From assembly GCF_000016825.1 (NCBI RefSeq), contig NC_009513.1, forward strand, positions 441,501-505,500: a DNA stretch of 64,000 nucleotides. The letters run 5' to 3'. A model generated the notes under the pieces. It was given only the letters and a program-made list of their open reading frames with translations, had not been told where the DNA came from and made no database searches. The position numbers were made by a program, and so were the translations under genes. Origin of the DNA: Limosilactobacillus reuteri subsp. reuteri (lineage in GTDB: Bacteria > Bacillota > Bacilli > Lactobacillales > Lactobacillaceae). Each line of letters starts with the position of its first letter. Within the stretch, counting starts at the first letter, position 1. This document shows, piece after piece, positions 18,628 through 27,725 of this stretch.

Positions 18628-19510
18628 AGGCTTCTTTCGCCGGAAATGGTTTTTGAGAATTATTTCGTTAATCCTAGCACTCTTTCTATTCATGTATGTA
18701 AATGGGAGCAAAAGCGGCTTCCTTCGTCAAAATACTCGGAATAATAACCAGAGTAGTGCTTTAATGTCGAATAAATCCGTTACCCTTCGAATGCCCCTTG
18801 ATGTGACAATTGATAATAATAAGTATATTGTCAGCGGGTATCCTCAATATGTTAAGGTTAAGGTAACCGGTCCTTCCGCATTGGTTACAACTACCTCTAA
18901 TACTCAAAATTTTAAGGTGTATGCGGATTTGTCTGACTTGACTCCTGGTAAACACCGAGTAAAGTTAAAAACGAGTGGGTTAAATTCAGAATTAACTTCT
19001 AAAATTGAGCCACAATATATTAATGTTAATATTCAACCACGCAAGACGATTACAATGAAAGTAACTATTCGTTTGAGTACTAGAGATTTGGATAATGGCT
19101 ATAAGCTTGGACGTCCACATAGTGATATTCAGACTGTCCAAGTTACTGGTTCACGAGATGAAGTTAATAAAGTAAATCGAATTGTTGCTTTTGTAGCAAT
19201 TCCGCACGATGCAAAGGATAATATTGCACGACAGGTAACACTACAAGCAATTGATCGGAATGGTCAAACACTTAATGTTGTGACTTCACCAACTACTACT
19301 AATGTTTCTATTCCTATTTCTGCGGGTTCACAAAGCAGCAGTTCAAATGATAGTTCATCAAGTAGTAGTGGTAGTGAAGAGAGTGAAGAAGCAAAGAGTA
19401 ATTCAAGAGCAACATCGCGAAATGACTCTTCAGATTCTTCATCTGAAACATCCCAATCTTCAAGTAGTATAAGCAATGAAGATTCAAGTTCAAGTAGTCG
19501 AAATCAATAA
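18611..19510 (+). CDS. cdaR: CdaA regulator CdaR (YbbR-domain protein)
   Basis: Membrane-anchored modulator of CdaA (299 aa). One N-terminal helix (about 14-28) is followed by extracellular YbbR repeats (about 50-230). The C-terminus is an unusually long Ser-rich tail (about 235-299, runs of Ser with Asp/Glu/Asn) that probably spans or sits in the wall. ATG 18611 follows AAAGGAGG and overlaps the end of cdaA by 17 bases, so the two are translationally coupled. Confidence 0.92.
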   Translation: MGKDTKGFFRRKWFLRIISLILALFLFMYVNGSKSGFLRQNTRNNNQSSALMSNKSVTLRMPLDVTIDNNKYIVSGYPQYVKVKVTGPSALVTTTSNTQNFKVYADLSDLTPGKHRVKLKTSGLNSELTSKIEPQYINVNIQPRKTITMKVTIRLSTRDLDNGYKLGRPHSDIQTVQVTGSRDEVNKVNRIVAFVAIPHDAKDNIARQVTLQAIDRNGQTLNVVTSPTTTNVSIPISAGSQSSSSNDSSSSSSGSEESEEAKSNSRATSRNDSSDSSSETSQSSSSISNEDSSSSSRNQ

Positions 19511-19537
19511 TAAAGATACACATAGAGGAGAAGTGAA

Positions 19538-20893
19538 ATGAAGTTAAAATATTTTGGAACTGATGGAGTTCGTGGAGTTGCAAATCAAGATTTAAGTCCA
19601 GAATTGGCGTTCCGTGTTGGTCGCGCAGGTGGATATGTCCTTACTCGGCACTCAGAACGAAAACAACCTCAAGTATTAGTTGCTCGTGATACACGAATTT
19701 CAGGTGAAATGCTAGAAAATGCATTGATTGCTGGATTATTATCCGTTGGTATTGAAGTTTTACGGCTAGGGGTTGTCACTACTCCCGGGGTTGCTTACCT
19801 TGTTCGGGCACAAGAAGCTGATGCTGGAGTTATGATTACTGCTAGTCATAACCCAATTAAATATAACGGGATTAAATATTTTGGTGGTAATGGATTTAAA
19901 TTATCAGATGAATTGGAATATGAAATTGAACAATTACTAGATGCTGAAGAAGATACGTTGCCACGACCATCTGATGCAGGCTTAGGAACAGTTGCTGATT
20001 ATCATGAGGGAGCATTAAAGTACACTTCATTCTTGGAACAAACTGTTTCAAGTGATCTTGAAGGATTAAAAGTGGTAGTTGATGCTGCTAATGGTGCAAC
20101 AAGTGGCTTTATCTCTAATCTTTTTGCTGATATGAATGTGGACTTTATTCCAATTAATGATCAACCAGATGGCTTAAATACTAACCTAAATTGTGGATCA
20201 ACTCACCCAGAGAGCCTCCAAAAAGCGGTTGTGGAAAATAATGCTGATCTTGGAGTAGCATTTGATGGTGATGGTGACCGTTGCATTGCTGTTGATAATG
20301 AGGGAAATATTGTTGACGGTGATAAGATTATGTATATCTGTGGTAAGTACATGGATAAGAAGGGATTACTTAAGAAAGATACAGTAGTTACAACTGTGAT
20401 GAGTAATCTGGGAATGTACAAAGCTTTAGAAGCACACAACTTAAAGAGTGTTAAGACTAAGGTTGGTGACCGGTATGTTGTTGAGGAAATGCTGAAAAAT
20501 GGTTATAACCTTGGTGGTGAACAATCAGGACATATTATTTTCTTAGATCACAATACAACTGGGGATGGAATGCTTACCGCACTGCAACTCTTGTCTGTAG
20601 TTAAAGACTCTGGGAAGACACTCGCTGAATTGGCAAATGATGTAACAACTTATCCACAAGAGCTATTGAATATTAAGGTAGCAGATAAAACTACTGCAAT
20701 GGAGAATCAAAAATTAAAGGAAATTATTGCGCAAGTCGAGAAAGAAATGAACGGGGATGGACGGGTTCTTGTTCGTCCTAGTGGAACTGAACCTCTTTTG
20801 CGCATTATGGCTGAAGCAGCTACGCCAGAATTAGTTCATGAATACGTTGAACGGATCGGTGATGTTGCCCGCGCGGAATTAGAAGTAGAATAA
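19538..20893 (+). CDS. glmM: phosphoglucosamine mutase
   Basis: Interconverts glucosamine 6- and 1-phosphate on the route to UDP-GlcNAc. It has 451 aa; the phosphoserine loop TASHNP is at 101-106 (Ser103), the metal-binding DGDGDR near 240, and the phosphate-binding [12 protein letters not shown] near the C-terminus. It is the third gene of the cdaA operon; its partner glmS follows as a separate unit. GlmM inhibits CdaA in relatives, so operon sharing fits a regulatory complex. Confidence 0.96.
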
Positions 20894-20904
20894 CTTGAGA
20901 AGTG

Positions 20905-20950
20905 AAAAAGCGAGGCTGGAAGAAAATTTATTCTTCTAGTCTCGCTTTTT
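20905..20950 (+). terminator. terminator of the cdaA-cdaR-glmM operon
   Basis: AAAAAGCGAGGCTGGAAGAA pairs with TTCTTCTAGTCTCGCTTTTT, with wobble pairs inside. Confidence 0.8.
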
Positions 20951-20975
20951 AATCTTTTAATAAATTTTAAATCAT

Positions 20976-21076
20976 ATAGACCAATCTAATAAAATAATTG
21001 ACAAGATAATCTAAAAACTGTACTATACAATACAGTTGATTAGATTTAGTGATAATCACTAGTTATCTATACCAAT
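20976..21076 (+). promoter_or_regulatory. glmS promoter flanked by NagR/YvoA-like operator sequences
   Basis: The promoter is TTGACA (20998-21003), 17 bases, TACTAT (21021-21026). ATAGACCAAT at 20976-20985 and AGTTATCTATACCAAT at 21061-21076 are both inverted forms of ATTGGTNTA, the core of GntR-family NagR (YvoA) sites. A separate palindrome, ACTGTA-N8-TACAGT (21017-21036), overlaps the -10. This suggests glmS is repressed by a regulator that senses amino-sugar phosphate. Confidence 0.55.
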
Positions 21077-21101
21077 TTTATTTAAAGGATGGAATTTAAT
21101 T

Positions 21102-22922
21102 ATGTGTGGAATTGTTGGAGTTACAGGAACTGACAAGAGTTTGTCAATTCTAATTGATGGATTAAAGCGGCTTGAATATCGTGGATATGACTCTGCAGGA
21201 GTTTACGTTAATGATCAACAAGGACATGATTACCTTGTAAAGCGGCCAGGTCGGATTGCTAATCTAGAAGCGGCCCTTGGAGAAGAAGTTCATGGTTTAG
21301 CCGGTATTGGTCATACCCGGTGGGCTACTCATGGTGAACCAAACGAAGCCAATGCTCACCCTCAATACTCTCAAGACGAACGGTTCTACTTAGTTCATAA
21401 CGGTGTAATTGAAAATTATGCTGATTTAAAGAAAGAATACTTATCTGACATTAACTTTGTTAGTCAAACTGATACAGAAGTAATTGTTCAATTAGTTGAT
21501 AAATTTGTAGTTGAATCTGGAATGTCAACAGAAGCAGCCCTCCTTAAGGTTCTTCGTTTAATCAGCCCAGATTCTTCATATGCATTTGTATTGATGGATA
21601 AAGAACAACCAGATACATTATTTGTTGCTAAAAATAAGAGTCCATTACTAGTCGGTATTGCTGATGGTTACAACATGGTTGGTTCTGATGCAATGTCAAT
21701 GATTAAAGAAACTAATACCTTTATGGAAATCGGTGACCACGAGTTGGTAATCGTTAAGCCAGATCACGTTACTGTTAAAGACTTTGATGGTAATGAGATT
21801 GATCGGCCAACATTTAAGGTTGATATGGATGCTAATGCCGCAGATAAAGGTGCGTACCCATACTACATGTTAAAGGAAATTGACGAGCAACCAGCTGTTA
21901 TGCGGAAGTTAGTTCAAGAATACTTTGGCGACAATGATATAGCACAAATTAATGAAGAGATGTTAAAAGATATGGCAAATGCCGACCATCTTTACATCGT
22001 TGGTGCCGGTACAAGTTATCATGCCGGTTTAGTAGGTGCGCGTATTTTCGAAAAACTTTGTGGAATTCCTACATCTGTTCATATTTCATCAGAATTTGCT
22101 TATGAACAACCACTTCTTTCTAAGAAGCCATTCTTTATCTTCTTAAGTCAAAGTGGGGAAACTGCTGATAGTCGTGAAGTGCTTGTTAATGTTAATAAGC
22201 ATAATTGGCCAAGTTTAACAATTACGAATGTTGATAAGTCAACGCTTTCTCGTGAAGCAACTTACACTGAATTACTTTACGCTGGTCCAGAAATTGCCGT
22301 AGCTTCAACAAAGGCTTACACTGCCCAAATTGCTGTCGAAGCTATTCTTGCTCAAGCATTGGGTGTCTACATGGATAAGCAAGCAGCTAAAGACTTTGAC
22401 GTTAAGCACCAATTAGGATTAGTTGCTAATGGTATGCAATCAATTACTGATAGCAAGAAGAAAGTAGAAGAAATTGCTTCTCGTTATCTCTCTAAATCTC
22501 CAAGCGCCTTCTACATTGGCCGGGGAATGGATTGGTCAGTATCACTTGAAGCTGCTTTGAAGTTAAAGGAAATTTCATACGTTCAAGCGGAAGGTTTTGC
22601 ATCTGGTGAATTAAAGCATGGAACAATTGCTTTAATTGAAGATCAAACTCCAGTGATTGGGATCATTACCCAAGATCGGACTGCTGGTTTAACACGGAGT
22701 AATCTTGAAGAAACACAAGCTCGTGGGGCCAATGCAATTACAATTGTTTCACGGCATCTTGCAAAAGAAGACGATACATTCGTTCTTCCCGATGTCGATG
22801 AAGTTTTGACGCCACTTCTTAGCGTAATTCCAGCACAATTGTTGGCTTACTACACTAGTCTTGGTAAGGGACTTGATGTTGATAAGCCACGTAACCTCGC
22901 AAAGTCTGTTACAGTTCAATAA
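21102..22922 (+). CDS. glmS: glutamine-fructose-6-phosphate aminotransferase
   Basis: Makes glucosamine 6-phosphate from fructose 6-phosphate and glutamine. At 606 aa it has the N-terminal nucleophile Cys2 in MCGIVG, the glutaminase segment IGHTRWATHGEPN, a first SIS domain with GAGTSYHAG, a second SIS domain with GRGMDWSVSLEAALKLKE, and the C-terminal KPRNLAKSVTV. It is transcribed separately from glmM, with operator-like sites in its promoter. The leader (about 70 bases) is too short for a glmS ribozyme. Confidence 0.97.
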   Translation: MCGIVGVTGTDKSLSILIDGLKRLEYRGYDSAGVYVNDQQGHDYLVKRPGRIANLEAALGEEVHGLAGIGHTRWATHGEPNEANAHPQYSQDERFYLVHNGVIENYADLKKEYLSDINFVSQTDTEVIVQLVDKFVVESGMSTEAALLKVLRLISPDSSYAFVLMDKEQPDTLFVAKNKSPLLVGIADGYNMVGSDAMSMIKETNTFMEIGDHELVIVKPDHVTVKDFDGNEIDRPTFKVDMDANAADKGAYPYYMLKEIDEQPAVMRKLVQEYFGDNDIAQINEEMLKDMANADHLYIVGAGTSYHAGLVGARIFEKLCGIPTSVHISSEFAYEQPLLSKKPFFIFLSQSGETADSREVLVNVNKHNWPSLTITNVDKSTLSREATYTELLYAGPEIAVASTKAYTAQIAVEAILAQALGVYMDKQAAKDFDVKHQLGLVANGMQSITDSKKKVEEIASRYLSKSPSAFYIGRGMDWSVSLEAALKLKEISYVQAEGFASGELKHGTIALIEDQTPVIGIITQDRTAGLTRSNLEETQARGANAITIVSRHLAKEDDTFVLPDVDEVLTPLLSVIPAQLLAYYTSLGKGLDVDKPRNLAKSVTVQ

Positions 22923-22928
22923 AATTAT

Positions 22929-22975
22929 AAAGGAAGTTAGAAATGCCTTAGTTGGTTTTTCAACTTCTTTTTATT
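22929..22975 (+). terminator. glmS terminator
   Basis: AAGGAAGTTAGAAA pairs with TTTTTCAACTTCTT (wobble-containing) before a T-tract; moderately strong. Confidence 0.55.
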
Positions 22976-23020
22976 TTTAAAGTAATTTGATGTTTTCTTT
23001 GAATTTGTTTAATAAAAGGG

Positions 23021-23049
23021 TTGACTTACATTTATGGAAACGCTATCAT
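23021..23049 (+). promoter_or_regulatory. promoter overlapped by a cre site
   Basis: TTGACT (23021-23026), 17 bases, TATCAT (23044-23049). TGGAAACGCTATCA (23035-23048) is a full match to the CcpA cre consensus and covers the spacer and -10, a repressing position. It drives only the short terminated unit at 23056-23137. Confidence 0.7.
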
Positions 23050-23055
23050 AATAGT

Positions 23056-23137
23056 TGCAAGGTATAAAGTAATTACCTTCTAATCAATTCTCTTTCTCTC
23101 TTATGCCGATCATCGTCTTTTAGACGGTGATTTTTTT
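23056..23137 (+). ncRNA. putative CcpA-repressed small RNA, about 82 nt
   Basis: It starts about 7 bases after a near-consensus promoter and ends at a 9-bp stem (ATCATCGTC / GACGGTGAT, 23109-23131) with a seven-T tail. It contains no usable ORF. The middle (about 23080-23105) is an unpaired pyrimidine-rich stretch with TCTCTTTCTCTC, able to pair with purine-rich ribosome-binding sites. The layout (cre-controlled promoter, C/U-rich seed, terminator) resembles S. aureus RsaI in logic, not in sequence. The next gene has its own -10 (TATAAT, 23150-23155), so this is not simply a leader. Confidence 0.5.
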
Positions 23138-23182
23138 ATTTAAACTCGCTATAATGATAAGGGTTGAAAGGGGAATAACAAC

Positions 23183-23494
23183 GTGGAAGAACAACACGAA
23201 ACGTTAACATTAATTGAGGAAATTACCCGTAATGACGGCTCAAAATATTATGAAATTGGTAATATGGTTCAAAATGGGCGTGCAGAATTAGCAGCTGAAC
23301 GGGGTTTTATTAAAGAGGTTCGTATTTTAGAACTAAATATCCCTCATTCTAAAAATGTTATTAAATATGAACACTTTATAAATACTCACTATAAGATGCA
23401 GACTGAAGCAATGGATCATTGGGAAGAATGGAAACGTCCCCCAGAGATTGAAGAGGTTGTTCAAACGATCTTAAAAGAAAATCATATTGGGTAA
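23183..23494 (+). CDS. conserved-looking hypothetical protein, 103 aa
   Basis: A soluble acidic protein starting at GTG 23183 after AAAGGGG; no domain that I recognise. It has a strand-turn start (TLTLIEEITRNDGSKYYEIG) and a charged helical C-terminus with WEEWKRPPEIEEVVQTIL. It lies 61 bases before the O-acetyltransferase gene and may be co-transcribed with it. The ORF has a sound ribosome site and codon use like its neighbours, so it is likely real. Confidence 0.65.
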   Translation: MEEQHETLTLIEEITRNDGSKYYEIGNMVQNGRAELAAERGFIKEVRILELNIPHSKNVIKYEHFINTHYKMQTEAMDHWEEWKRPPEIEEVVQTILKENHIG

Positions 23495-23555
23495 AACAGG
23501 AAGCTGAATTATTTGGTAGTACTAAAAATGGATATAAAAATGTGGAGGTTAGGCA

Positions 23556-25421
23556 ATGAAGCCAAATTTTAATCCATCACAGGGGATGAAGTCGCACTAT
23601 TTCGTTACAGGGATAGACGGCTTACGAACATTAGCTGTCTTAGGAGTTATTATTTACCACCTATTGCCCAATGTTTTAATGGGTGGTTATTTAGGAGTGC
23701 CGCTTTTTCTATTAGTCTCTGGATATTTTGTAACCTATCAATTTAGTCGGCAGCTTAAGTATGGTGGTCATATTAATTTAGGGCATTTTTATCTAAAAAG
23801 GTTTCGGAGACTATATCCGACATTAATTGCGATGCTAATTTTAACGGCAGCGTATATTACATTATTTGCGCGAGAATTACTCCATAACATTCGAGCGGTA
23901 ATTGTTACTAATTTAACGTGGGTATATAATTGGTGGGAAATAAGTCACGGGCAGTCCTATTTTGATCAATTTGGTGGCGTTTCACCTTTTACCCATCTTT
24001 GGACATTAGGGGTTGAAGCACAATTTTATCTTCTGTGGCCCTTGATTATTACGTTGTTATTTGTGATTTTTAAGAAACTACAGAATGTGCGGCGGGTAGT
24101 TTTTATATTGGCTGTATTGTCAGCAATAGAAATGGCTGTTCTTTACGACCCGGCAAATATCAATCGGGTTTATTATGGAACTGATACACGGGCCTTTTCA
24201 CTTTTGCTTGGATCGTGGTTAGGGCTTGCCTGGCCATTAAATCGACTTCGACCTAATTTACAGGCAAATAGTCGCCGTTTACTTAATACTATAGGAATTA
24301 TTGCAACAGTATTAACCATTGTTGGCTTTTTATCATTGAATGGACAGTCATCTTTTACTTACCGCGGGGGAATGTTTCTCTATAGCTTTATTGGAATGAT
24401 ATTAATGGCTACTATTATTCACCCAGGTGCGGGGATGAATAAATGGTTTACAAATCCGGTTTTTCATTGGGTTGGGCAGCGTTCTTATGGGATTTATGTT
24501 TATCAATATCCCGTTATGGTCTTTTATGAACGATTGATCAATGTCGGCAATCATCCACTTCTCAATGCATTCGTGGAAATTATTATTATTTTAGTAGTAA
24601 GTGAAGTTTCTTACCGGTTAATTGAACGCCCATTTGCCCAGTATCAGTGGTCAAAATTACCAGCTGATCTTCAGCATGTGTTAGAAACGCATCACTTTAG
24701 TTGGCAAAGCGGGGCTAAAATGATGGTAAGTGCATTAGTTGTTGTTATTGCATTTATCGGTTTTTGTCAGCCAAACCGTGCACCAAAGAAAACAGCGGTT
24801 CAGCAACGGATAGAGCAAAATCATCAAGCTGCTGAAGAACACAATAAGAAGATTGCAAAGGGTGATAATGTTGCAGAAGCTAGTGGTAATACTTCTAAGC
24901 TTCAGAAACAGTATGATTTAACTCCGGCGCAAATAAAAGCAGCGCAGAAGTTAAAGGTAACGGCCATCGGTGATTCGGTGATGGCTGATGCCGCAGATAG
25001 TATTCAGAAATTAATGCCAAATGCTTATGTTGATGCACAAGTTGGGCGTCAAGGTTCTGCGGCTCCTGATGTTATCAAACAATTAAAGGCAGATGGGCAT
25101 TTAAACAAGATTGTTATCTTAAATTTGGGAACAAATGGTCCGATGACTCAAGATACGTTGGATAATATTTTAAGTGCAATTGGCTCTGGACACCAAATCT
25201 ATTGGGTAACTGCCCATGTTCCAACAAAGCCATGGCAGCAAACAGTTAATAATGAAATTAAAGATTTAGCCAAGAAGCATAAGAATATCCATGTGGTCGA
25301 TTGGAATAAGGCAAGTCAAGGGCACTCTGATTGGTTTGCAAGTGACAATGTACATATGGGACCAAGCGGAAATGATCATTTTGCACGGTTAATTGCAAAA
25401 ACGATCTTGACAAAAAAATAG
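23556..25421 (+). CDS. OatA-like peptidoglycan O-acetyltransferase
   Basis: A 621-aa two-domain protein. Residues about 15-420 form an acyltransferase-3 membrane domain (GIDGLRTLAVLGVIIYHL start, about 10-11 helices). Residues about 465-621 form an extracellular SGNH hydrolase-type domain with GDSVMADA (Ser), NLGTNG (Asn) and DNVHMGPSG (Asp-x-x-His). This layout moves acetyl groups across the membrane onto MurNAc O-6, giving lysozyme resistance in OatA. It is followed 10 bases later by a MarR gene, then a HAD gene. Confidence 0.88.
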   Translation: MKPNFNPSQGMKSHYFVTGIDGLRTLAVLGVIIYHLLPNVLMGGYLGVPLFLLVSGYFVTYQFSRQLKYGGHINLGHFYLKRFRRLYPTLIAMLILTAAYITLFARELLHNIRAVIVTNLTWVYNWWEISHGQSYFDQFGGVSPFTHLWTLGVEAQFYLLWPLIITLLFVIFKKLQNVRRVVFILAVLSAIEMAVLYDPANINRVYYGTDTRAFSLLLGSWLGLAWPLNRLRPNLQANSRRLLNTIGIIATVLTIVGFLSLNGQSSFTYRGGMFLYSFIGMILMATIIHPGAGMNKWFTNPVFHWVGQRSYGIYVYQYPVMVFYERLINVGNHPLLNAFVEIIIILVVSEVSYRLIERPFAQYQWSKLPADLQHVLETHHFSWQSGAKMMVSALVVVIAFIGFCQPNRAPKKTAVQQRIEQNHQAAEEHNKKIAKGDNVAEASGNTSKLQKQYDLTPAQIKAAQKLKVTAIGDSVMADAADSIQKLMPNAYVDAQVGRQGSAAPDVIKQLKADGHLNKIVILNLGTNGPMTQDTLDNILSAIGSGHQIYWVTAHVPTKPWQQTVNNEIKDLAKKHKNIHVVDWNKASQGHSDWFASDNVHMGPSGNDHFARLIAKTILTKK

Positions 25422-25431
25422 GAGGTTAGTA

Positions 25432-25887
25432 ATGACACACGAAGGTCAATTATTAGACAAAGCTATCAATATTTACTTAACGGGACTAAAGGGCATCGAA
25501 AGCTTTATTTCTGAACCGGCGAGTGAATATAATTTATCTTTTGAACAATTTTTGATTTTACGAAAAATCATTAACCATCCTAATATCAAACTAATGGATA
25601 TCGCCGAGCAACGGCAAGTAACAAGGAGTGCCGTCTCTCGCCAATTAAAAGTCCTTTTTCAGCAAAAATATGTTGAACAAAAAGCTGATCCAGCTGATCG
25701 ACGTCGGATGTTTTTAGTTGCAACAAAAAAAGGCAAAGATGCTGAAAGTGAGATTTGGCAAAGGATTAATCACCGCTTTGCCAATTGGGTTCAGATTTAT
25801 GGTGAAGATCGTGCTGATCAGTTTTTAACACTTTTTGAAGACTTTAATCAACAAATAATTCAGGGGAATATCCGAAAGAAGGAATAA
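25432..25887 (+). CDS. MarR-family transcriptional regulator
   Basis: A 151-aa winged-helix regulator. The recognition helix and wing are in LMDIAEQRQVTRSAVSRQLKVLFQQKYVEQKADPADRRRMFL, the typical MarR DPADRR wing. Ten bases separate it from the acyltransferase gene and 4 from the HAD gene, so it probably regulates this operon or itself; no operator palindrome was identified with confidence. Confidence 0.9.
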   Translation: MTHEGQLLDKAINIYLTGLKGIESFISEPASEYNLSFEQFLILRKIINHPNIKLMDIAEQRQVTRSAVSRQLKVLFQQKYVEQKADPADRRRMFLVATKKGKDAESEIWQRINHRFANWVQIYGEDRADQFLTLFEDFNQQIIQGNIRKKE

Positions 25888-25891
25888 GAAA

Positions 25892-26698
25892 ATGATTAAG
25901 ATGATTGCGCTAGACCTAGATAATACGCTTTTAAATAGTAATAAAGAAATTAGTCAACGTAATGAACATGTCCTAAAGCAATTACATCAAGAGGGAATTA
26001 AGGTAGTGCTTTGTACTGGCCGCCCAATCAATGCAATTTGGCCATATATTGAACAGCTTGGTTTAACTGATTCAGATGATTACACAATTACGTTTAATGG
26101 CGGATTAGTTATTAATAATGAATCACGTGAACATCTTTTTGAATTAGGGATGAAAAAGAGTGATTTACTGCCACTATTTTCTTATGTTAAACGAAAAAAG
26201 ATTCCCCTCAATGTTTTAGACTTTGAACGGGTATACGAATTAAATGATTATCCAGGATCTATTTATCGGACAGTGTTAAAGAATATTGAATTCCAATCTT
26301 TGCCAATGAGTGATATGCCGGAAAAAACTTATAGTAAAGCTGTAATGGCAATCACCCCTGAAAAATTGTCTACTATTATAGGAGAACTTCCAGCTAATCT
26401 TAAAGCGCAGTATCATGCAGTTCAATCCCAACCGATGATAATGGAATTTTTACCTAAAAAATTAAATAAGGCGGTTGGATTGAAGGCCTTACTGGATCAT
26501 TTTGGTGATGATTTTAGTAATTTAATGACATTTGGGGATGCTGATAATGATCTTGAAATGATCAAAGCTGCGGCTCAAGGAATTGTAATGGAAAATGGTC
26601 TTCCTAACGTTAAGGCAGTGGCGACAGCAATCACAGATACAAATGATAATGATGGAGTTGCAAGGTATTGTGAACGTTATTTTGCAACACTTTTGTAA
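25892..26698 (+). CDS. HAD-superfamily phosphatase (Cof/YidA type)
   Basis: A cytosolic 268-aa phosphatase. Motif I is LDLDNTLLNSN (nucleophile Asp8 and acid Asp10), motif II CTGRP, motif III the Lys in KLNKAVGLK, and motif IV GDADNDLEMIKAA; the C2B cap lies in the middle. Members dephosphorylate sugar phosphates, FMN or PLP; the substrate here is not evident. It is the last gene of the operon. Confidence 0.9.
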   Translation: MIKMIALDLDNTLLNSNKEISQRNEHVLKQLHQEGIKVVLCTGRPINAIWPYIEQLGLTDSDDYTITFNGGLVINNESREHLFELGMKKSDLLPLFSYVKRKKIPLNVLDFERVYELNDYPGSIYRTVLKNIEFQSLPMSDMPEKTYSKAVMAITPEKLSTIIGELPANLKAQYHAVQSQPMIMEFLPKKLNKAVGLKALLDHFGDDFSNLMTFGDADNDLEMIKAAAQGIVMENGLPNVKAVATAITDTNDNDGVARYCERYFATLL

Positions 26699-26723
26699 TA
26701 AAGATTGTTATAAAAAGTAAAAT

Positions 26724-26778
26724 AAAGAGTGTTTTTGGCGCAAATATGAAACTTTTGCTAAAAAAATACTCTTTTTTA
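26724..26778 (+). terminator. terminator after the HAD gene
   Basis: AAGAGTGTTTTTGGC pairs with GCTAAAAAAATACTCTT with bulges, then a run of Ts. Confidence 0.65.
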
Positions 26779-27020
26779 TTTATTATTTAATGAATTTTCG
26801 ATAAAAGTTATGGCTCCCTAAAAGCTAACTAGCACAAGGGATTGCAAATTTTATAATCATATTAATTGACAACTTATATTACAAAATATTACAAAAAGCC
26901 AACGGAGAGTAGTAAATAGAAATGGTGCTGTTACAGCTTAGTAATATTAAGAGTGTAATATATAAGGTGTTGAAACGTAAAAGATAATTTGCTAAATAAT
27001 AAAGGATGGTTGTTTAATTT
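26779..27020 (+). promoter_or_regulatory. long leader/promoter region of the LysM gene
   Basis: A gene-free stretch containing the direct repeat ATTACA-AAAT-ATTACA (about 26878-26893). This resembles a WalR box on the minus strand, but its spacing is one base short. AT-rich promoter-like DNA (GTAATATTAAGAGTGTAATATA) follows. Cell-wall-stress control of the LysM protein is possible but not proven by sequence. Confidence 0.3.
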
Positions 27021-27632
27021 ATGATTTCTAAGAAAAACTTTGCTAAAGTATCTGCTACTCTTGGTGCAGTGGCCTTAGGTGTTAGTGCAACGGCTACTGC
27101 TGCTAATGCCGACACTATCTACACCGTGCAAAGTGGTGACACACTTTCAGGTATTTCTTACAAATTCGCAAAAGACAACAGTATGGTCAATGATCTTGCT
27201 AAGAAGAACAATATTCAAGATATTAACAAGATTTACGTTGGTCAAAAGTTAATCATCAAGAGCGATGGTGAAATTCAAGAATACAACGCTCAAAACGCAG
27301 CTAATGCAAATGTAGCTGACAATAATACTCAAGCTACTCAACAACAAACTGCACAACCTCAACAAGCTCAAAGTCAAGCTAGCCAAAGTTATACTTCAAA
27401 TGCTTCAGGTTCAGAAGCTGCTGCTAAGGCTTGGATTGCCGCTCGTGAATCTGGTGGTAACTACGGTGCTACTAACGGTCAATACATTGGTAAGTACCAA
27501 TTATCAGCATCATACCTTAACGGTGACTACTCGGCAGCTAACCAAGAACGGGTTGCTGACCAATACGTTGCAAGTCGTTACGGTTCATGGCAAAATGCTC
27601 AGGCTCACTGGCAAGCTAATGGCTGGTACTAA
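27021..27632 (+). CDS. secreted LysM protein with Apf/transglycosylase-like C-terminus
   Basis: A 203-aa exported protein. It has a signal peptide (about 1-31, KK start, Ala-rich core, cleavage after ANA), a LysM peptidoglycan-binding domain (about 32-76, YTVQSGDTLSGISYKF), a Gln/Ala/Asn/Ser-rich linker, and a C-terminal domain (about 135-203) with AWIAARESGGNYGATNGQYI and the GSWQNAQAHWQANGWY end seen in aggregation-promoting factors and Rpf-like lytic transglycosylases. The Glu in ARESGG is the likely catalytic residue. It is preceded by a long leader and has its own terminator. Confidence 0.88.
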   Translation: MISKKNFAKVSATLGAVALGVSATATAANADTIYTVQSGDTLSGISYKFAKDNSMVNDLAKKNNIQDINKIYVGQKLIIKSDGEIQEYNAQNAANANVADNNTQATQQQTAQPQQAQSQASQSYTSNASGSEAAAKAWIAARESGGNYGATNGQYIGKYQLSASYLNGDYSAANQERVADQYVASRYGSWQNAQAHWQANGWY

Positions 27633-27649
27633 AATTTAAACTAACAAGC

Positions 27650-27692
27650 AAAAGCGAGACTAAGAAGCTGATCTTCATAGTCTCGCTTTTTT
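27650..27692 (+). terminator. terminator of the LysM gene
   Basis: AAAAGCGAGACTA pairs with TAGTCTCGCTTTT, then Ts; the tmRNA promoter begins immediately after. Confidence 0.8.
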
Positions 27693-27725
27693 GTACAAAT
27701 GTGGTATAATAAGTATACCTCTTAT

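Noticed and set aside
20894..21101. glmS ribozyme upstream of glmS
   Set aside because: The leader from the likely start site is about 70 nt, half the minimum needed, and the ribozyme core sequences are not seen; operator-like sites are present instead.
26878..26893. WalR box upstream of the LysM gene
   Set aside because: ATTACA repeats have a 4-base gap, while WalR sites need 5; kept only as a weak direct repeat.
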